Assembly (NCBI GenBank): GCA_031411655.1 | Contig: JANOBM010000046.1 | Coordinates: forward strand, 1 to 64,000 | Length of the DNA: 64,000 nt | Origin: UBA6163 sp031411655 | Lineage (GTDB): Bacteria > Planctomycetota > Planctomycetia > Pirellulales > Pirellulaceae | Reading direction: 5' to 3' | Shown: positions 8,590 to 17,728 of the stretch, piece by piece | Numbering within the stretch: the first letter of the stretch is position 1 | Layout of the letters: every line of letters begins with the position of its first letter | Made by a program: the position numbers and the translations under genes | The notes under the pieces: model-generated | Told to the model about the DNA's origin: nothing | The model's database searches: none | What the model saw: the letters and a program-made list of their open reading frames with translations, nothing else

Positions 8590-9030
8590 TCAAAGATCAC
8601 TGGATGCCCCATCCAATAAAGGTGATCTTCGTAGAAACACTTTTGCAAGGACACCATCGAATTGGCTGCGCGTCATGACCGGATCAAATCCATCACGACG
8701 GGCCTGAGACAATCGTGCCGCCTGGACATGTGGCCCGAAGGCGATGCAAGGCACTTCAGGAAAATGCGATTTGGCGAGTTGGCGGATTTCTGCTGAGGCA
8801 CCGGATTTCGTTGCCAAGTCAACGATCACCCAAAGTGGTTTCGACGATGCGGGTTCGGGCCATCGCGACAACAACGAGAACTCCAATCCCGCATTTTCGG
8901 CGGCGCCTCGCACGCGTCCTGCGAAGATCAGGTCGCCTGAAAAGAACCACACGGCGGGTGGTAACGCCTTCGCGTCTTCACTTTCAGGTGGCATGTCGGT
9001 AGTGTTGGGTTCACCGCGTTCGTTGATCAT
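8590..9030 (-). CDS. Receiver-like (pseudo-CheY) protein of the PII operon
   Basis: 146 residues. The central 100 residues show the alternating strand/helix pattern of response-regulator receivers, with an Asp at the end of a predicted third strand (V-I-V-D-L). The acidic pair of the first strand is missing and I see no clear Lys of the last strand, so phosphorylation is doubtful. Its start overlaps the stop of the PII gene (ATGA), which implies co-translation. Function not known. Confidence 0.65.
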   Translation of the reverse strand: MINERGEPNTTDMPPESEDAKALPPAVWFFSGDLIFAGRVRGAAENAGLEFSLLSRWPEPASSKPLWVIVDLATKSGASAEIRQLAKSHFPEVPCIAFGPHVQAARLSQARRDGFDPVMTRSQFDGVLAKVFLRRSPLLDGASSDL

Positions 9031-9395
9031 GGTGCGTTCGGTGGTTGGTTTGTGGAATCGCTTGCAGGCGATGGTTGGTCAAGATCGATCATGGAAGCCA
9101 TCGGGACCACAAAAATCTTCCCGTCACCGATTTGACCTTCGTGTCCCGTTCGAGCGGCACCGCGGATGGTCTCAATCACGGTTTCAAGTTGGTCTTCCTG
9201 TACTCCGATTTCGATAGTGATTTTACGCAGTAAATCCACGCGGTACTCGTTGCCACGAAACTTCGCTGTTTGTCCACGCTGTCGCGCGTATCCTTGCGCG
9301 TCGCAGACCGTCAATGATGTCACCCCGACCTGTGCAAGCGCCTGGCGTACGGTTGATAGTTTGGTGGGCTGAATCGTTGCAAAGATCATTCGCAT
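9027..9395 (-). CDS. glnB: PII-family signal transduction protein
   Basis: 122 residues. The T loop is complete, with Tyr51 in F-R-G-N-E-Y and the following V-D-L-L-R-K-I strand. The B loop reads A-R-T-G then I-G-D-G-K-I-F-V. PII proteins bind ATP/ADP and 2-oxoglutarate and adjust nitrogen metabolism. The B loop has about three extra residues (His-Glu-Gly) between T-G and I-G-D-G. No amtB or glnA is beside it. The gene overlaps the MocA-type gene upstream (10 bases) and the receiver-like gene downstream (4 bases). A Pro/Ser-rich tail follows residue 105. Confidence 0.92.
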   Translation of the reverse strand: MRMIFATIQPTKLSTVRQALAQVGVTSLTVCDAQGYARQRGQTAKFRGNEYRVDLLRKITIEIGVQEDQLETVIETIRGAARTGHEGQIGDGKIFVVPMASMIDLDQPSPASDSTNQPPNAP

Positions 9396-10354
9396 GGAAC
9401 CGTCTCCATTTGTCTCGATTGGATCGATCGTTCAAGTATCTCCAGCGCGCTCTGAGTCCTTAACGCTTGCGTATGGAAGGCCGTGAGGTCGATTCCGTCA
9501 ACGAGTGTTTGAATCATGGTGCGTTCTTGGTTACCTTCGAACTGATGGGATTTTACGGATCCAGCTCGATCATGAATCCACAGACGTGGCGGGCGGTCCG
9601 CCCATGGCCGCGTAAAATCGTCGCAAATGATCGAAGCCTGGTCACCCGCCCATTCCGTCCATTTGCGGGTCGCAATGTCATAACCGCAGTGAATCGTCGC
9701 GGTCACGTCGTCATCGAACCACAGTATTGCGTTCACTCGGAATGATGCTCCATCACGATGGATCGCATCACCAAACAAACGACGAACAGGTCCAGCAGCT
9801 GCGATCGCGTTGCCGACACTGTACCACCCCAGGTCAAGCAAGCAGCCGCCCCCCAATGTCGCGTCCCGGCGATGATCATTGTCTTGAAAAGGCTCAAAAA
9901 ATGAAACCGCTGCGCTAATGTGTCTCAGTTTTCCAATGGTTCCTTCGGCGACGATTTGTCGGATCGCTGCCGTTCGCGGATGATGTAGCCACGCGGTTGC
10001 ATCAAGCCATCGCACGCCCGCTTGCGATGCCGCATCGTGAATCGCCTTCGCCTCTTTCAATGACGTCGCCAACGGCTTTTCGCACAGCAGGTGCTTGCCT
10101 GCACGCACGACTTCGAGGGACCAAAACGCGTGGAGCGAAGGCGGCAACGCAACGTAGATGGCATCTACTTGTTCACTGGCAACTAGAGCATCATAACCCT
10201 CTAAAACTGTGGCAATTCCATATTGACCGCCACACCACTTGGCCCGCGCTAAATCACGACTCGCGATCGCCGTAACGCTTACGCCCGGAGTCGATTGCAA
10301 ATCCGCTACCAGTCGGCGCGTGATTCGGCCAGTGCCCATGATTCCAAAACGCAT
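9386..10354 (-). CDS. Gfo/Idh/MocA-family oxidoreductase
   Basis: 322 residues. An N-terminal Rossmann fold begins with a glycine-rich G-x-M-G-T-G-R-I motif. The family E-K-P motif is near residue 93, followed by the substrate-binding domain with H-H-P-R. These NAD(P)-dependent enzymes oxidise or reduce sugars, inositols or biliverdin-like substrates; the substrate cannot be read from the sequence. First gene of an overlapping three-gene operon with PII and a receiver-like protein. Confidence 0.85.
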   Translation of the reverse strand: MRFGIMGTGRITRRLVADLQSTPGVSVTAIASRDLARAKWCGGQYGIATVLEGYDALVASEQVDAIYVALPPSLHAFWSLEVVRAGKHLLCEKPLATSLKEAKAIHDAASQAGVRWLDATAWLHHPRTAAIRQIVAEGTIGKLRHISAAVSFFEPFQDNDHRRDATLGGGCLLDLGWYSVGNAIAAAGPVRRLFGDAIHRDGASFRVNAILWFDDDVTATIHCGYDIATRKWTEWAGDQASIICDDFTRPWADRPPRLWIHDRAGSVKSHQFEGNQERTMIQTLVDGIDLTAFHTQALRTQSALEILERSIQSRQMETVPCE

Positions 10355-10455
10355 CGAAGGTGACTTCCTGTTACAAACTACTCAGGTGGGCGAGGTCGAA
10401 GGAGTGAGATTTGGGTACAAACGCTAAGGAATGGACGAATCGGTCCCAACATTTT

Positions 10456-12069
10456 CTAGCGAAATGCTGTCGCGACGGTCCAACCGCCAGTGACCAGCAT
10501 CGCCAGCCCCGAAATCCAAAGGGCAATGTCCCATGCAATCCGTGGACGCAGTCCTGGACTACAACGTTTGTACCTTAAATACAGCGCGGCTCCTGCGAGC
10601 ATCGGCAACATAATCCCTTGCATGACGCCACTGAACAGAACCAGTTTTGTCGGCTTGGGGAAGGCCAAGTAAATCATCAAGCAGAGCAAAGGGAAGAAAC
10701 CACTCAGCCGTTTGACCCATTTTTCTCGAGTCTCCTCATCATTTTTGATCCAGCCGATCACTCGCATGGCATCGGCAAAAGTTCTCGCATGCCCCGCGTT
10801 TGCGATGAAAAAGGTTGAGTACAGGACCGCGAAGGCACCGAACAGAAACACCGAAGCCGCCCAATCCGAGAAAACGGGAACAAACATCACGGCGAGTGTT
10901 CGCACCAAGTCTTGATCAGGCGGATTCAAGTGGAGTCGGTGAAGGATGGCGGCACCGAGTAAATAAAAGGCGATCGTTGCGAAGGTGTAAATGATCATCG
11001 CCCCCCAAGCATCAAACAGCATCACACGGATCCAACCCTTTGCGCGCTCTGTCCATGCAACCGTACCATCGTCGGGTCCGGTGAACCGTGCGTAGCCCTT
11101 TTCGAGACACCAGTACGGATAGGCGACAAGCTCGGCAGCGCCGACGCCGATGATCCCAAACGTCGCCAAGGCAGTCGCGATCGGACGAGCATCGCCGCTC
11201 GACACACTTGGCAAAGAGAAAGAAAGGCCACTTAAGAACTCGCTGGCCGAAACGCTGAATGCAGGTTGCTGTTGTACCAATAGAAGGTTGACGACGGTCA
11301 GCAAGGTAAACGATGCGACTAAGATCGTCGACAAGGATTGAACCAAACCATAGCGACCTAAAGCGAGCATGATGCTGGTCACCACCGTCACAATCGCGGC
11401 CCAAACGGCAGCGTCGTTTGGCTTACGAACGTTTCCCGAGCCATCGCCATATTTCGAGTCATACTGAGCCTTCAACGTCGCGGCCGATTCCACTTCGATC
11501 ACCGAGGCTTCGGTTTCCACTTTACTGACTTCGTCGAACTCACGGATCGTTTCCAGAATGGCAGCATCCGCCGCGCGGTTGTAATCGGTTCCGACTTGGC
11601 TCAATGGTATGCTGATTGCCATGGCTTGCCCCACACCGCCGACGATTCCTCCTAGCTGGCTGATGCTTGCCAGCCACATCAGCATCCAATACCAAACGAG
11701 CCAGTTGCCCCGACCACCGATACGCGGACCGGGGACCTCGTTCATCGCAGCAAGAGTCGTCTTACCACTTTGCAGCGAATAACGCCCGAGCTCGATTTGA
11801 GTAAAGACCTTCACGACACAGCCAAGAAGGATCAGCCATAGCAAGGTGAAACCTGCTTCGGCACCAGTCTTGGTCGTCGCTATCAACTCCCCACTGCCAA
11901 CGATCGAGCCGGCGATGATCAGGCCCGGACCAGCGTGGCGAAGAATGCCGAGCAAATGCGTCGGGGGTGCGGCCAATGGGCTGCCTGTAACCAGGGAATC
12001 GTTATTTTTGGACAAGGTAGGGACGGGGGAGGTGAAAAGCTCGGGGGGCTGAAATCGAAGCCCTAGCAT
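10456..12069 (-). CDS. Nramp-family metal transporter, Ser-Gly-Glu variant
   Basis: 537 residues with about 11 membrane helices. The first helix carries G-P-G-L-I-I-A-G-S-I-V-G-S-G-E where classical Nramp proteins have D-P-G-N, so the canonical metal-binding Asp/Asn pair is replaced. Substrate may be Mg, Mn, Fe or something else. The frame is open to 12201; ATG 12069 is chosen because the residues before it look non-coding. A soluble insertion of about 70 residues (charged, roughly 180-250) lies after the third helix. Divergent from the eRF1-like gene across a 26-bp repeat array. Confidence 0.82.
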   Translation of the reverse strand: MLGLRFQPPELFTSPVPTLSKNNDSLVTGSPLAAPPTHLLGILRHAGPGLIIAGSIVGSGELIATTKTGAEAGFTLLWLILLGCVVKVFTQIELGRYSLQSGKTTLAAMNEVPGPRIGGRGNWLVWYWMLMWLASISQLGGIVGGVGQAMAISIPLSQVGTDYNRAADAAILETIREFDEVSKVETEASVIEVESAATLKAQYDSKYGDGSGNVRKPNDAAVWAAIVTVVTSIMLALGRYGLVQSLSTILVASFTLLTVVNLLLVQQQPAFSVSASEFLSGLSFSLPSVSSGDARPIATALATFGIIGVGAAELVAYPYWCLEKGYARFTGPDDGTVAWTERAKGWIRVMLFDAWGAMIIYTFATIAFYLLGAAILHRLHLNPPDQDLVRTLAVMFVPVFSDWAASVFLFGAFAVLYSTFFIANAGHARTFADAMRVIGWIKNDEETREKWVKRLSGFFPLLCLMIYLAFPKPTKLVLFSGVMQGIMLPMLAGAALYLRYKRCSPGLRPRIAWDIALWISGLAMLVTGGWTVATAFR

Positions 12070-12215
12070 AACGACGTTTCGTGGTGAAATCGACTCACCG
12101 CAAAGCATTCGCTGCGCGAACCAAACCGCCTCACCGCGATTACCGACGCTGCATCGACGGTATATCAGCCAAGCCTGCCAGCGGCACAACGTTTGCGGCA
12201 CCTGTCCTCTCTACG

Positions 12216-12319
12216 TTGGGAATGAGTTCCCGCTGTCTCCACTGGGAACTCGTTCCCGCCGTCTCCGTTGGAAACAAGTTCCCGCTTTCTACGTTGGGAA
12301 TGAGTTCCCAGAGCATTAG
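12216..12319. repeat. Four tandem 26-bp units, each with a GGGAA/TTCCC palindrome
   Basis: Units begin at 12216, 12242, 12268 and 12294, exactly 26 bases apart. Each holds an inverted repeat of the form GGGAAnnnnTTCCC (units 2 and 3 slightly varied). The array sits between two divergent genes, ending 28 bases before the ATG at 12347. It could be a multi-site operator or a set of hairpins. Confidence 0.85.
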
Positions 12320-12346
12320 CAACAACCGCGTTTGAGGGAGAGTGTC

Positions 12347-12754
12347 ATGTCCAGAAGTCTTGGTATTTGGATCGATCATCGTCATGCCGTTTTGGTTCAT
12401 GTCCTTCCCAGCGGCGAGGAAATTGAGGAAATCGAATCGGGAGTTGAGAAGCACGTACGGGAAGCAGGCGGCTCGGGATCGAAAAGTTCATACGGTGCGC
12501 AGAATAGTGCGGCCGGTGACAATCAGGATCGAAAGTTTTTGCAGCATCTCAATCGTTTCTACGACGAAGTCATTGAGAAGTGCATCTCTCCCGACAAGGT
12601 CTTGGTATTCGGACCAGGCGAAGCCAAGATCGAGTTGGAGAAGCGTGTAAGGGAAAAGAAACTGCGTGACAAATTCGTAGCGTTTGAAACGGCAGACAAA
12701 ATGACCAACCCTCAAATCGCTCAAAAAACGCGAAACTACTTCGCAGCGAAATAG
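12347..12754 (+). CDS. eRF1/baeRF-like small protein
   Basis: 135 residues. It begins with a strand pattern S-R-S-L-G-I-W-I-D-H-R-H-A-V and contains V-L-V-F-G-P-G-E-A-K near residue 92. These resemble proteins annotated as translational-machinery proteins related to eRF1 domain 3. A GAGGGAGAG site lies 5 bases before ATG 12347, unusually strong for this window. Role unknown; ribosome association is only an inference. Confidence 0.6.
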   Translation: MSRSLGIWIDHRHAVLVHVLPSGEEIEEIESGVEKHVREAGGSGSKSSYGAQNSAAGDNQDRKFLQHLNRFYDEVIEKCISPDKVLVFGPGEAKIELEKRVREKKLRDKFVAFETADKMTNPQIAQKTRNYFAAK

Positions 12755-13095
12755 GCGATCGCCTGTCAAGGGCCTAAACTGCTGGTCTGGCGATTTTTTG
12801 ATTGCTCCCGCGCGATCAGTCTTGAGTTGATGAATCCATCGCTGGACCATAGCCGCACACACTGCGGGAATAACGCGTGCCATACTGACCCACTCGCAGT
12901 GCGGATGTCTCCGCTAGTTGGTGATCGCCCGCCGTACCGGAGGGTGTCAGAAGGCTTTCGAAGAGTTTTCGGAGCGGTTTGGGTGGAATGTTTTTTCCCT
13001 TTGAACCGTGTGAACTTGACGGACGACGCGCAAATGGCAACTACATTTCTGGTAAGTCGCCATCGGTGGCGTTTCCGTTGTTGAAGTTAGAACCG
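12755..13095. other. Intergenic gap with a weak terminator candidate
   Basis: 341 bases. A 6-bp stem (ATCGCC 12758-12763 with GGCGAT 12789-12794) is followed by T-rich DNA to 12799 and may terminate the eRF1-like gene, although the 25-base loop makes it weak. Nothing else is recognised. Confidence 0.35.
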
Positions 13096-14484
13096 ATGAA
13101 CCAACACCCCAGCAAGGACAAGCGAACAGACAATGCTTTACGGCGATTACACGTCGCGACACGGAGACGTCGCGAAGCGTTCCAGTCTCCTCCGCATGCG
13201 GTCTCACACGCTCGTCGCGGCATAGCGATACGGTTTTCGCAAGTTCGCTGTGCCGGGGCTGGCGCGATCGCCTCGTTACTGGCCGTTCTCGGTCCGGGAA
13301 TGCTTGCGGGGCTTTCGGATGATGACCCGGCTGGCATCACGACCTACTCGCTTCTGGGCGCGGAGCATGGCTATCGTTTGCTTTGGATCATCCCTGCTTC
13401 GACGCTGCTGCTTATCTATTTCCACTTGCTTGCCGTTCGCATTGGCGCTGCGAGCGGCAAGGGTTTTGTGGCCATCATCCGCCAACGTTACGGCGCCGGC
13501 GTAGGCTACATCGCGGTCATTGGACTGTTGATGGCCAACTTCGGAACGATCTGCGCGGAGTACGCAGGAATCTCTGCAGCAGCGTCGCTAGTAGGAATTC
13601 CGTCTTGGATCAGCGTGCCGCTTGCGGGCGTTCTGATCTGCCTGATCGTTGTACTAGGGTCGTTTCATCGAGTCGAAGTCATCTTGCTTATCATTTCGTC
13701 TACACTGGCGCTCTATATCGTTGACGGCATATTAGCGGGGCCTGACTGGATGCTTGTCGCACGGCATTCGTTGATCCCAAGTATGCCCATTAATCACGCA
13801 GGATGGATCGCCATTACCGCAACATTGGGAACGACACTCGCGCCATGGGGCTTGGCGTTTCTTCAGTCTTATGCAGTCGACAAAAAGATATCCATCTCCG
13901 ACCTTCGCTGGGAACGAGTCGATGTTGTCATTGGTTCAATTTTGACCGGCGTCATCGGCATGTCGATTGCCGTCGCTTGCGCCGTGACGCTTCACCCCAA
14001 GGGTATCTCCATTGAAAGTGCACGCGATGCCGCCATCGCATTGAAACCTTTAGCAGGCTCCTTCGCGACAGTACTATTTGGCGCAGGGCTACTGGGTGCA
14101 TCGCTATTAGCGGCGGCTATCGTTCCGCTAGCGACATCCTATTCGATCGCCGAAGGAATCGGTGCACCAGCCTCACTTGACCTTGATTCACATCACTTTC
14201 AATTCTTCTACGCAGCATTCGTCGGATTGACCGTTGCGGCGGTAAGCGTCGTTTCCCTTCCCGGGTTGCCCTTGATTCCGCTTATCTACACTAGCCAAGT
14301 CGTCAATGCGGTGCTGCTACCGTTTCATGTTGTGGCATTGCAACTGCTCGCTAACGATCCCACCGTTGTAGGAAGCATCAGGGTTGGAAAAATCATGTCC
14401 TTTATCGGTTGGATCGGAATCGTATTAATCGTCGCCTGTGTTCTTGCTTTGGGCATCAGTTGGGTCCGTGATCCAGGGACTTGA
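13096..14484 (+). CDS. Nramp-family metal transporter, Asp-Pro-Ala-Gly variant
   Basis: 462 residues with about 11 membrane helices. The first helix has D-D-D-P-A-G-I-T-T-Y, the variant of the Nramp D-P-G-N motif seen in a distinct bacterial branch. Start ATG 13096 is chosen over an in-frame TTG at 12979. The basic N-terminal tail (about 50 residues, Arg/His-rich) is cytoplasmic. Probably moves divalent metal; substrate not certain. It differs clearly from the Nramp homologue at 10456-12069, so the pair is not a recent duplication. Confidence 0.85.
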   Translation: MNQHPSKDKRTDNALRRLHVATRRRREAFQSPPHAVSHARRGIAIRFSQVRCAGAGAIASLLAVLGPGMLAGLSDDDPAGITTYSLLGAEHGYRLLWIIPASTLLLIYFHLLAVRIGAASGKGFVAIIRQRYGAGVGYIAVIGLLMANFGTICAEYAGISAAASLVGIPSWISVPLAGVLICLIVVLGSFHRVEVILLIISSTLALYIVDGILAGPDWMLVARHSLIPSMPINHAGWIAITATLGTTLAPWGLAFLQSYAVDKKISISDLRWERVDVVIGSILTGVIGMSIAVACAVTLHPKGISIESARDAAIALKPLAGSFATVLFGAGLLGASLLAAAIVPLATSYSIAEGIGAPASLDLDSHHFQFFYAAFVGLTVAAVSVVSLPGLPLIPLIYTSQVVNAVLLPFHVVALQLLANDPTVVGSIRVGKIMSFIGWIGIVLIVACVLALGISWVRDPGT

Positions 14485-14626
14485 CCGTCGTTACCGAACC
14501 GTCACAGCTGGGCAACAGCGTTGACGTAAAGCGGGCACTATCCACAAGGCCTCGTGCTCGGTTAAAACGCCACTGCGGAATTTGCAGATTGTGTCGCGAC
14601 AGATTGACAGAATGGGTGGGGAAGAA

Positions 14627-15727
14627 ATGATCATAGGCGTTCCAGCGGAAGTGAAGGCGGATGAATATCGGGTGGCGATGCTGCCTGTGGGTGTTGAGGA
14701 ATTGGTGGCACGTGGCCATCGGGTCATCGTCGAGTCCGGGGCGGGTCTCGGTTCAGGCTTGGCCGATCACGATTATCTGCGCGCCGGCGCGGAACTTGTC
14801 GGTAGTGGTGCCGATGTTTTTGCCCGCGCAGAACTCATCGTCAAGGTCAAGGAACCTCTGCCCCAAGAATGGCCGTTGCTTCGATCCGGAACTGCTCTAT
14901 TCACTTTTTTTCACTTTGCGGCTGATCGCAATTTGACCGAAGCGATGCTCCATTCCGGTGCAACTTGTTTTGCCTATGAAACACTTCGTGACAGCTCTGG
15001 CCGATTGCCATTGCTGACGCCTATGAGCGAGGTGGCGGGGCGAATGAGCATTCAGGAAGGAGCCAAGTATTTGGAACGGCCTCAAATGGGCCGAGGTATA
15101 TTGCTTGCCGGTGTACCAGGCGTTGCGCCGGCACATATCACAATCCTTGGCGGCGGAGTCGTCGGTGCGAATGCTGCCAAGATTGCAGCCGGTTTTGGTG
15201 CTAGCGTTGCGATCCTCGATGTCAATCTCGACCGTCTCAGGTACCTCGATGACATGATGCCCGCGAACGTTAATGTGCTGTTCAGCGATCGTCACATGAT
15301 TCGCGAGCAACTTGCGTTAGCCGATTTGGTGATTGGTGCTGTGTTGATCCCCGGAGCCAAAGCACCGCATTTGGTTCGCGCCGACGACTTGAGACGAATG
15401 CGTCCTGGCAGTGTCCTGATCGACGTTGCCATCGACCAAGGAGGCTGCATTGAAACCAGTCGACCGACAACGCATCGCGAGCCAACGTTTCTCGTTGAAG
15501 ATATCGTTCATTACTGCGTTACCAACATGCCTGGCGCAGTCGGGCGCACCAGTACATTTGCACTCTGCAACGCTACGCTTCCATGGGTGATCCAATTGGC
15601 ATCCCTGGGGTTTGATACAGCCAGAAGTGAAAACGTTTCTCTTGCTGCGGCAGCAAATGTCGCTGATGGGAAAGTCGTCAACCGCGCGGTCGCGGAAACT
15701 TTTGGGCTCGAGTTTGCAGGGAAATAA
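14627..15727 (+). CDS. ald: Alanine dehydrogenase
   Basis: 366 residues. M-I-I-G-V-P-A-E-V-K at the start, then the substrate-binding E-S-G-A-G, H-F-A-A and the T-P-M-S-E-V-A-G-R segment, then an NAD-binding I-L-G-G-G-V-V-G fold. It interconverts alanine and pyruvate plus ammonia with NAD. GGGGAAGAA precedes ATG 14627 closely, which settles the start. Only 3 bases separate it from mtnA, so they are probably co-transcribed. Confidence 0.95.
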   Translation: MIIGVPAEVKADEYRVAMLPVGVEELVARGHRVIVESGAGLGSGLADHDYLRAGAELVGSGADVFARAELIVKVKEPLPQEWPLLRSGTALFTFFHFAADRNLTEAMLHSGATCFAYETLRDSSGRLPLLTPMSEVAGRMSIQEGAKYLERPQMGRGILLAGVPGVAPAHITILGGGVVGANAAKIAAGFGASVAILDVNLDRLRYLDDMMPANVNVLFSDRHMIREQLALADLVIGAVLIPGAKAPHLVRADDLRRMRPGSVLIDVAIDQGGCIETSRPTTHREPTFLVEDIVHYCVTNMPGAVGRTSTFALCNATLPWVIQLASLGFDTARSENVSLAAAANVADGKVVNRAVAETFGLEFAGK

Positions 15728-15730
15728 AAC

Positions 15731-16825
15731 ATGCAAAAGTACAGCGATGTTGAAGCGATTCGGTGGGATGATGACCGCGGGATCCTTCAGTTGCTCGACC
15801 AAACGCAGCTTCCTGGTCACATCGCGATACTTGATTGCGTGACGGTGGAGGACGCATGGGAAGCGATTGTGCGACTGAGTGTGCGGGGCGCACCAGCCAT
15901 TGGCATTGCAGCCGCTTATGCGGTATGCCTGTCACTGCCCAGGTACCGAAACGAGCCGGCGGCAACGAGCCTGTCAAACGTCTATTCCGCGATTGATTAT
16001 CTGGCAACCAGTCGGCCGACAGCGGTGAACTTATTTTGGGCATTGGACCGAATGCGTCGAATCGCAGACGCGTTTGCCGACCTGATTGAAAACGAGCCGC
16101 AGGATAAAAATGCTTCCTTCGAATCGCACCTGCGAAGCCGCTTTATCCAGGAAGCTCGGGCCATTCACGCTGAAGACTGTAAACTCTGTGAATCCATCGG
16201 GCGGCACGGCGCCAAGAGACTTGCTGGGAAAAGCCGTTTTCTAACCCATTGCAACGCTGGCGCTCTGGCCACCGGTGGCATGGGCACGGCACTGGCACCG
16301 ATCTACCACCTGCACCGAAGTGGCGTCAAAGTGAGCGTGTTTGCCGACGAGACTCGGCCGCTATTGCAAGGGGCGAGATTAACCGCATGGGAATTGTCGC
16401 GTGCGGGGGTACCGGTGACGATCATTACCGACTCGACAGCCGGAACGATTCTACGCGATGGAAAAGTCGATGCGGTGATTGTCGGTGCCGATCGAATCAC
16501 ACGCCGTGGCGACGTGGCTAATAAAATCGGAACCTACCCGCTTGCGATCCTTGCCCGGCACCACGGAATCCCTTTCTTCGTCGCCGCACCATGGTCGACT
16601 TTTGACCTTGAGATGTTGGACGGGGGCGAAATACCAATCGAGCAACGAGCTGCTAGCGAAATCACCAACGCGTCCGGGTGGAGCCAAATTGATTCTGCCG
16701 TGCAAGTCTACAACCCCGCATTCGATGTTACGCCAGCTTCGCTGGTGACCGCCATCATCACGGATGCAGGTGTGATTGAAGAGCCAAACGAGTCAAATAT
16801 TGAAGCCTTACTCATCTCCAAATAG
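15731..16825 (+). CDS. mtnA: S-methyl-5-thioribose-1-phosphate isomerase
   Basis: 364 residues, eIF2B-alpha-like fold. Catalytic motifs are present: H-C-N-A-G-A-L-A-T-G-G (active-site Cys) and G-A-D-R-I with N-K-I-G-T-Y (catalytic Asp). It acts in methionine salvage, converting methylthioribose-1-P to methylthioribulose-1-P. No other salvage gene is in the window. It overlaps the convergent DUF72 gene by 18 bases. Confidence 0.95.
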   Translation: MQKYSDVEAIRWDDDRGILQLLDQTQLPGHIAILDCVTVEDAWEAIVRLSVRGAPAIGIAAAYAVCLSLPRYRNEPAATSLSNVYSAIDYLATSRPTAVNLFWALDRMRRIADAFADLIENEPQDKNASFESHLRSRFIQEARAIHAEDCKLCESIGRHGAKRLAGKSRFLTHCNAGALATGGMGTALAPIYHLHRSGVKVSVFADETRPLLQGARLTAWELSRAGVPVTIITDSTAGTILRDGKVDAVIVGADRITRRGDVANKIGTYPLAILARHHGIPFFVAAPWSTFDLEMLDGGEIPIEQRAASEITNASGWSQIDSAVQVYNPAFDVTPASLVTAIITDAGVIEEPNESNIEALLISK

Positions 16826-17704
16826 GGACAATTGCCGAGGCAGAGCAGGGAGTGTAGGAAGGCTCGGCTGCCCTAAGCGTGTGTAGTGACGATAGGCCTC
16901 GGCGGTTCGGCGTGCGAAAGCGGGTGCAAACCGGTCGTCAGGAGAGTGCATGAACACGTAAGGCCGAAATCCCTGAGTTACCCAGCGGTCAATCACTGGC
17001 AACCATTCCGCGGTAAAAGAGTCGGCCAACTCGATGCGGTTTCTGCCGACGATTCGTAGCAGTGGTTTGCGACCGACGGTGTCGAAGCGAACCGGTACGT
17101 TTGGCTTTCTTTTCTGCGATATCGCCTCAATCTCGTCCTCTGCAGGTGACTGAAAGAGCGCTCGACTGTCAAAGATAACGCGATTCATTCCCAGCCCATC
17201 AATCGCTTCATTCAATGCTTGTTCATGCTTCCCAAGGTCGAACCAATCGAGATGGCGTGGCTCGACGGCCCACTCCAAACCCTTCGGCAGGCGTTCTAGA
17301 AATGCAACGAGTTCGTCAAATCGTTCGTGCCCAAGCCATGGGGGCAATTGCAGAAACGATGGTCCCGCGCGATGGGAGGCATGGAGTAGCGAAACGACCG
17401 CGATGAACTGATCCAGTAGAGATGAATTTTCCAATCTCGCTCCGTGCGAAATGTCCCGCGGGAATTTTAGAGCAAAGTGAAAGCCATCCGCGGTTTCATT
17501 TGCCCAACGCTTGGCGACTTCCATGGACGGCAACGCATAGAACGTACTATTGCCTTCAACCGTGTTAAACATTTGGCTATACCAGGCTAGCCACTGCCGG
17601 CGAGGACATCGTGCTGGATAGACCACATCGCCCCAAGCGTCACATGCCCAGACAGGACATCCGATGGCAAAAGGAAAGGCGGGTGTACTCGGTGAACTTG
17701 TCAT
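16808..17704 (-). CDS. DUF72 family protein
   Basis: 298 residues with a TIM-barrel-like DUF72 pattern: G-C-P-V-W near the N-terminus, then F-N-T-V-E-G-N-S-T-F-Y, F-A-L-K-F-P, and W-A-V-E-P-R-H. Family function is not established. Convergent with mtnA (18-base 3' overlap) and downstream of the Kef-type antiporter gene. Confidence 0.88.
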   Translation of the reverse strand: MTSSPSTPAFPFAIGCPVWACDAWGDVVYPARCPRRQWLAWYSQMFNTVEGNSTFYALPSMEVAKRWANETADGFHFALKFPRDISHGARLENSSLLDQFIAVVSLLHASHRAGPSFLQLPPWLGHERFDELVAFLERLPKGLEWAVEPRHLDWFDLGKHEQALNEAIDGLGMNRVIFDSRALFQSPAEDEIEAISQKRKPNVPVRFDTVGRKPLLRIVGRNRIELADSFTAEWLPVIDRWVTQGFRPYVFMHSPDDRFAPAFARRTAEAYRHYTRLGQPSLPTLPALPRQLSLFGDE

Positions 17705-17728
17705 GCAGTTTGCCTCGTATCGGGCGAT

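Noticed and set aside
12216..12319. Possible CRISPR array
   Set aside because: Units are contiguous 26-mers with no unique spacers between them, and no cas gene is present.
12979..13095. N-terminal extension of the second Nramp gene from TTG 12979
   Set aside because: The extra 39 residues look non-coding and ATG 13096 is a better start.
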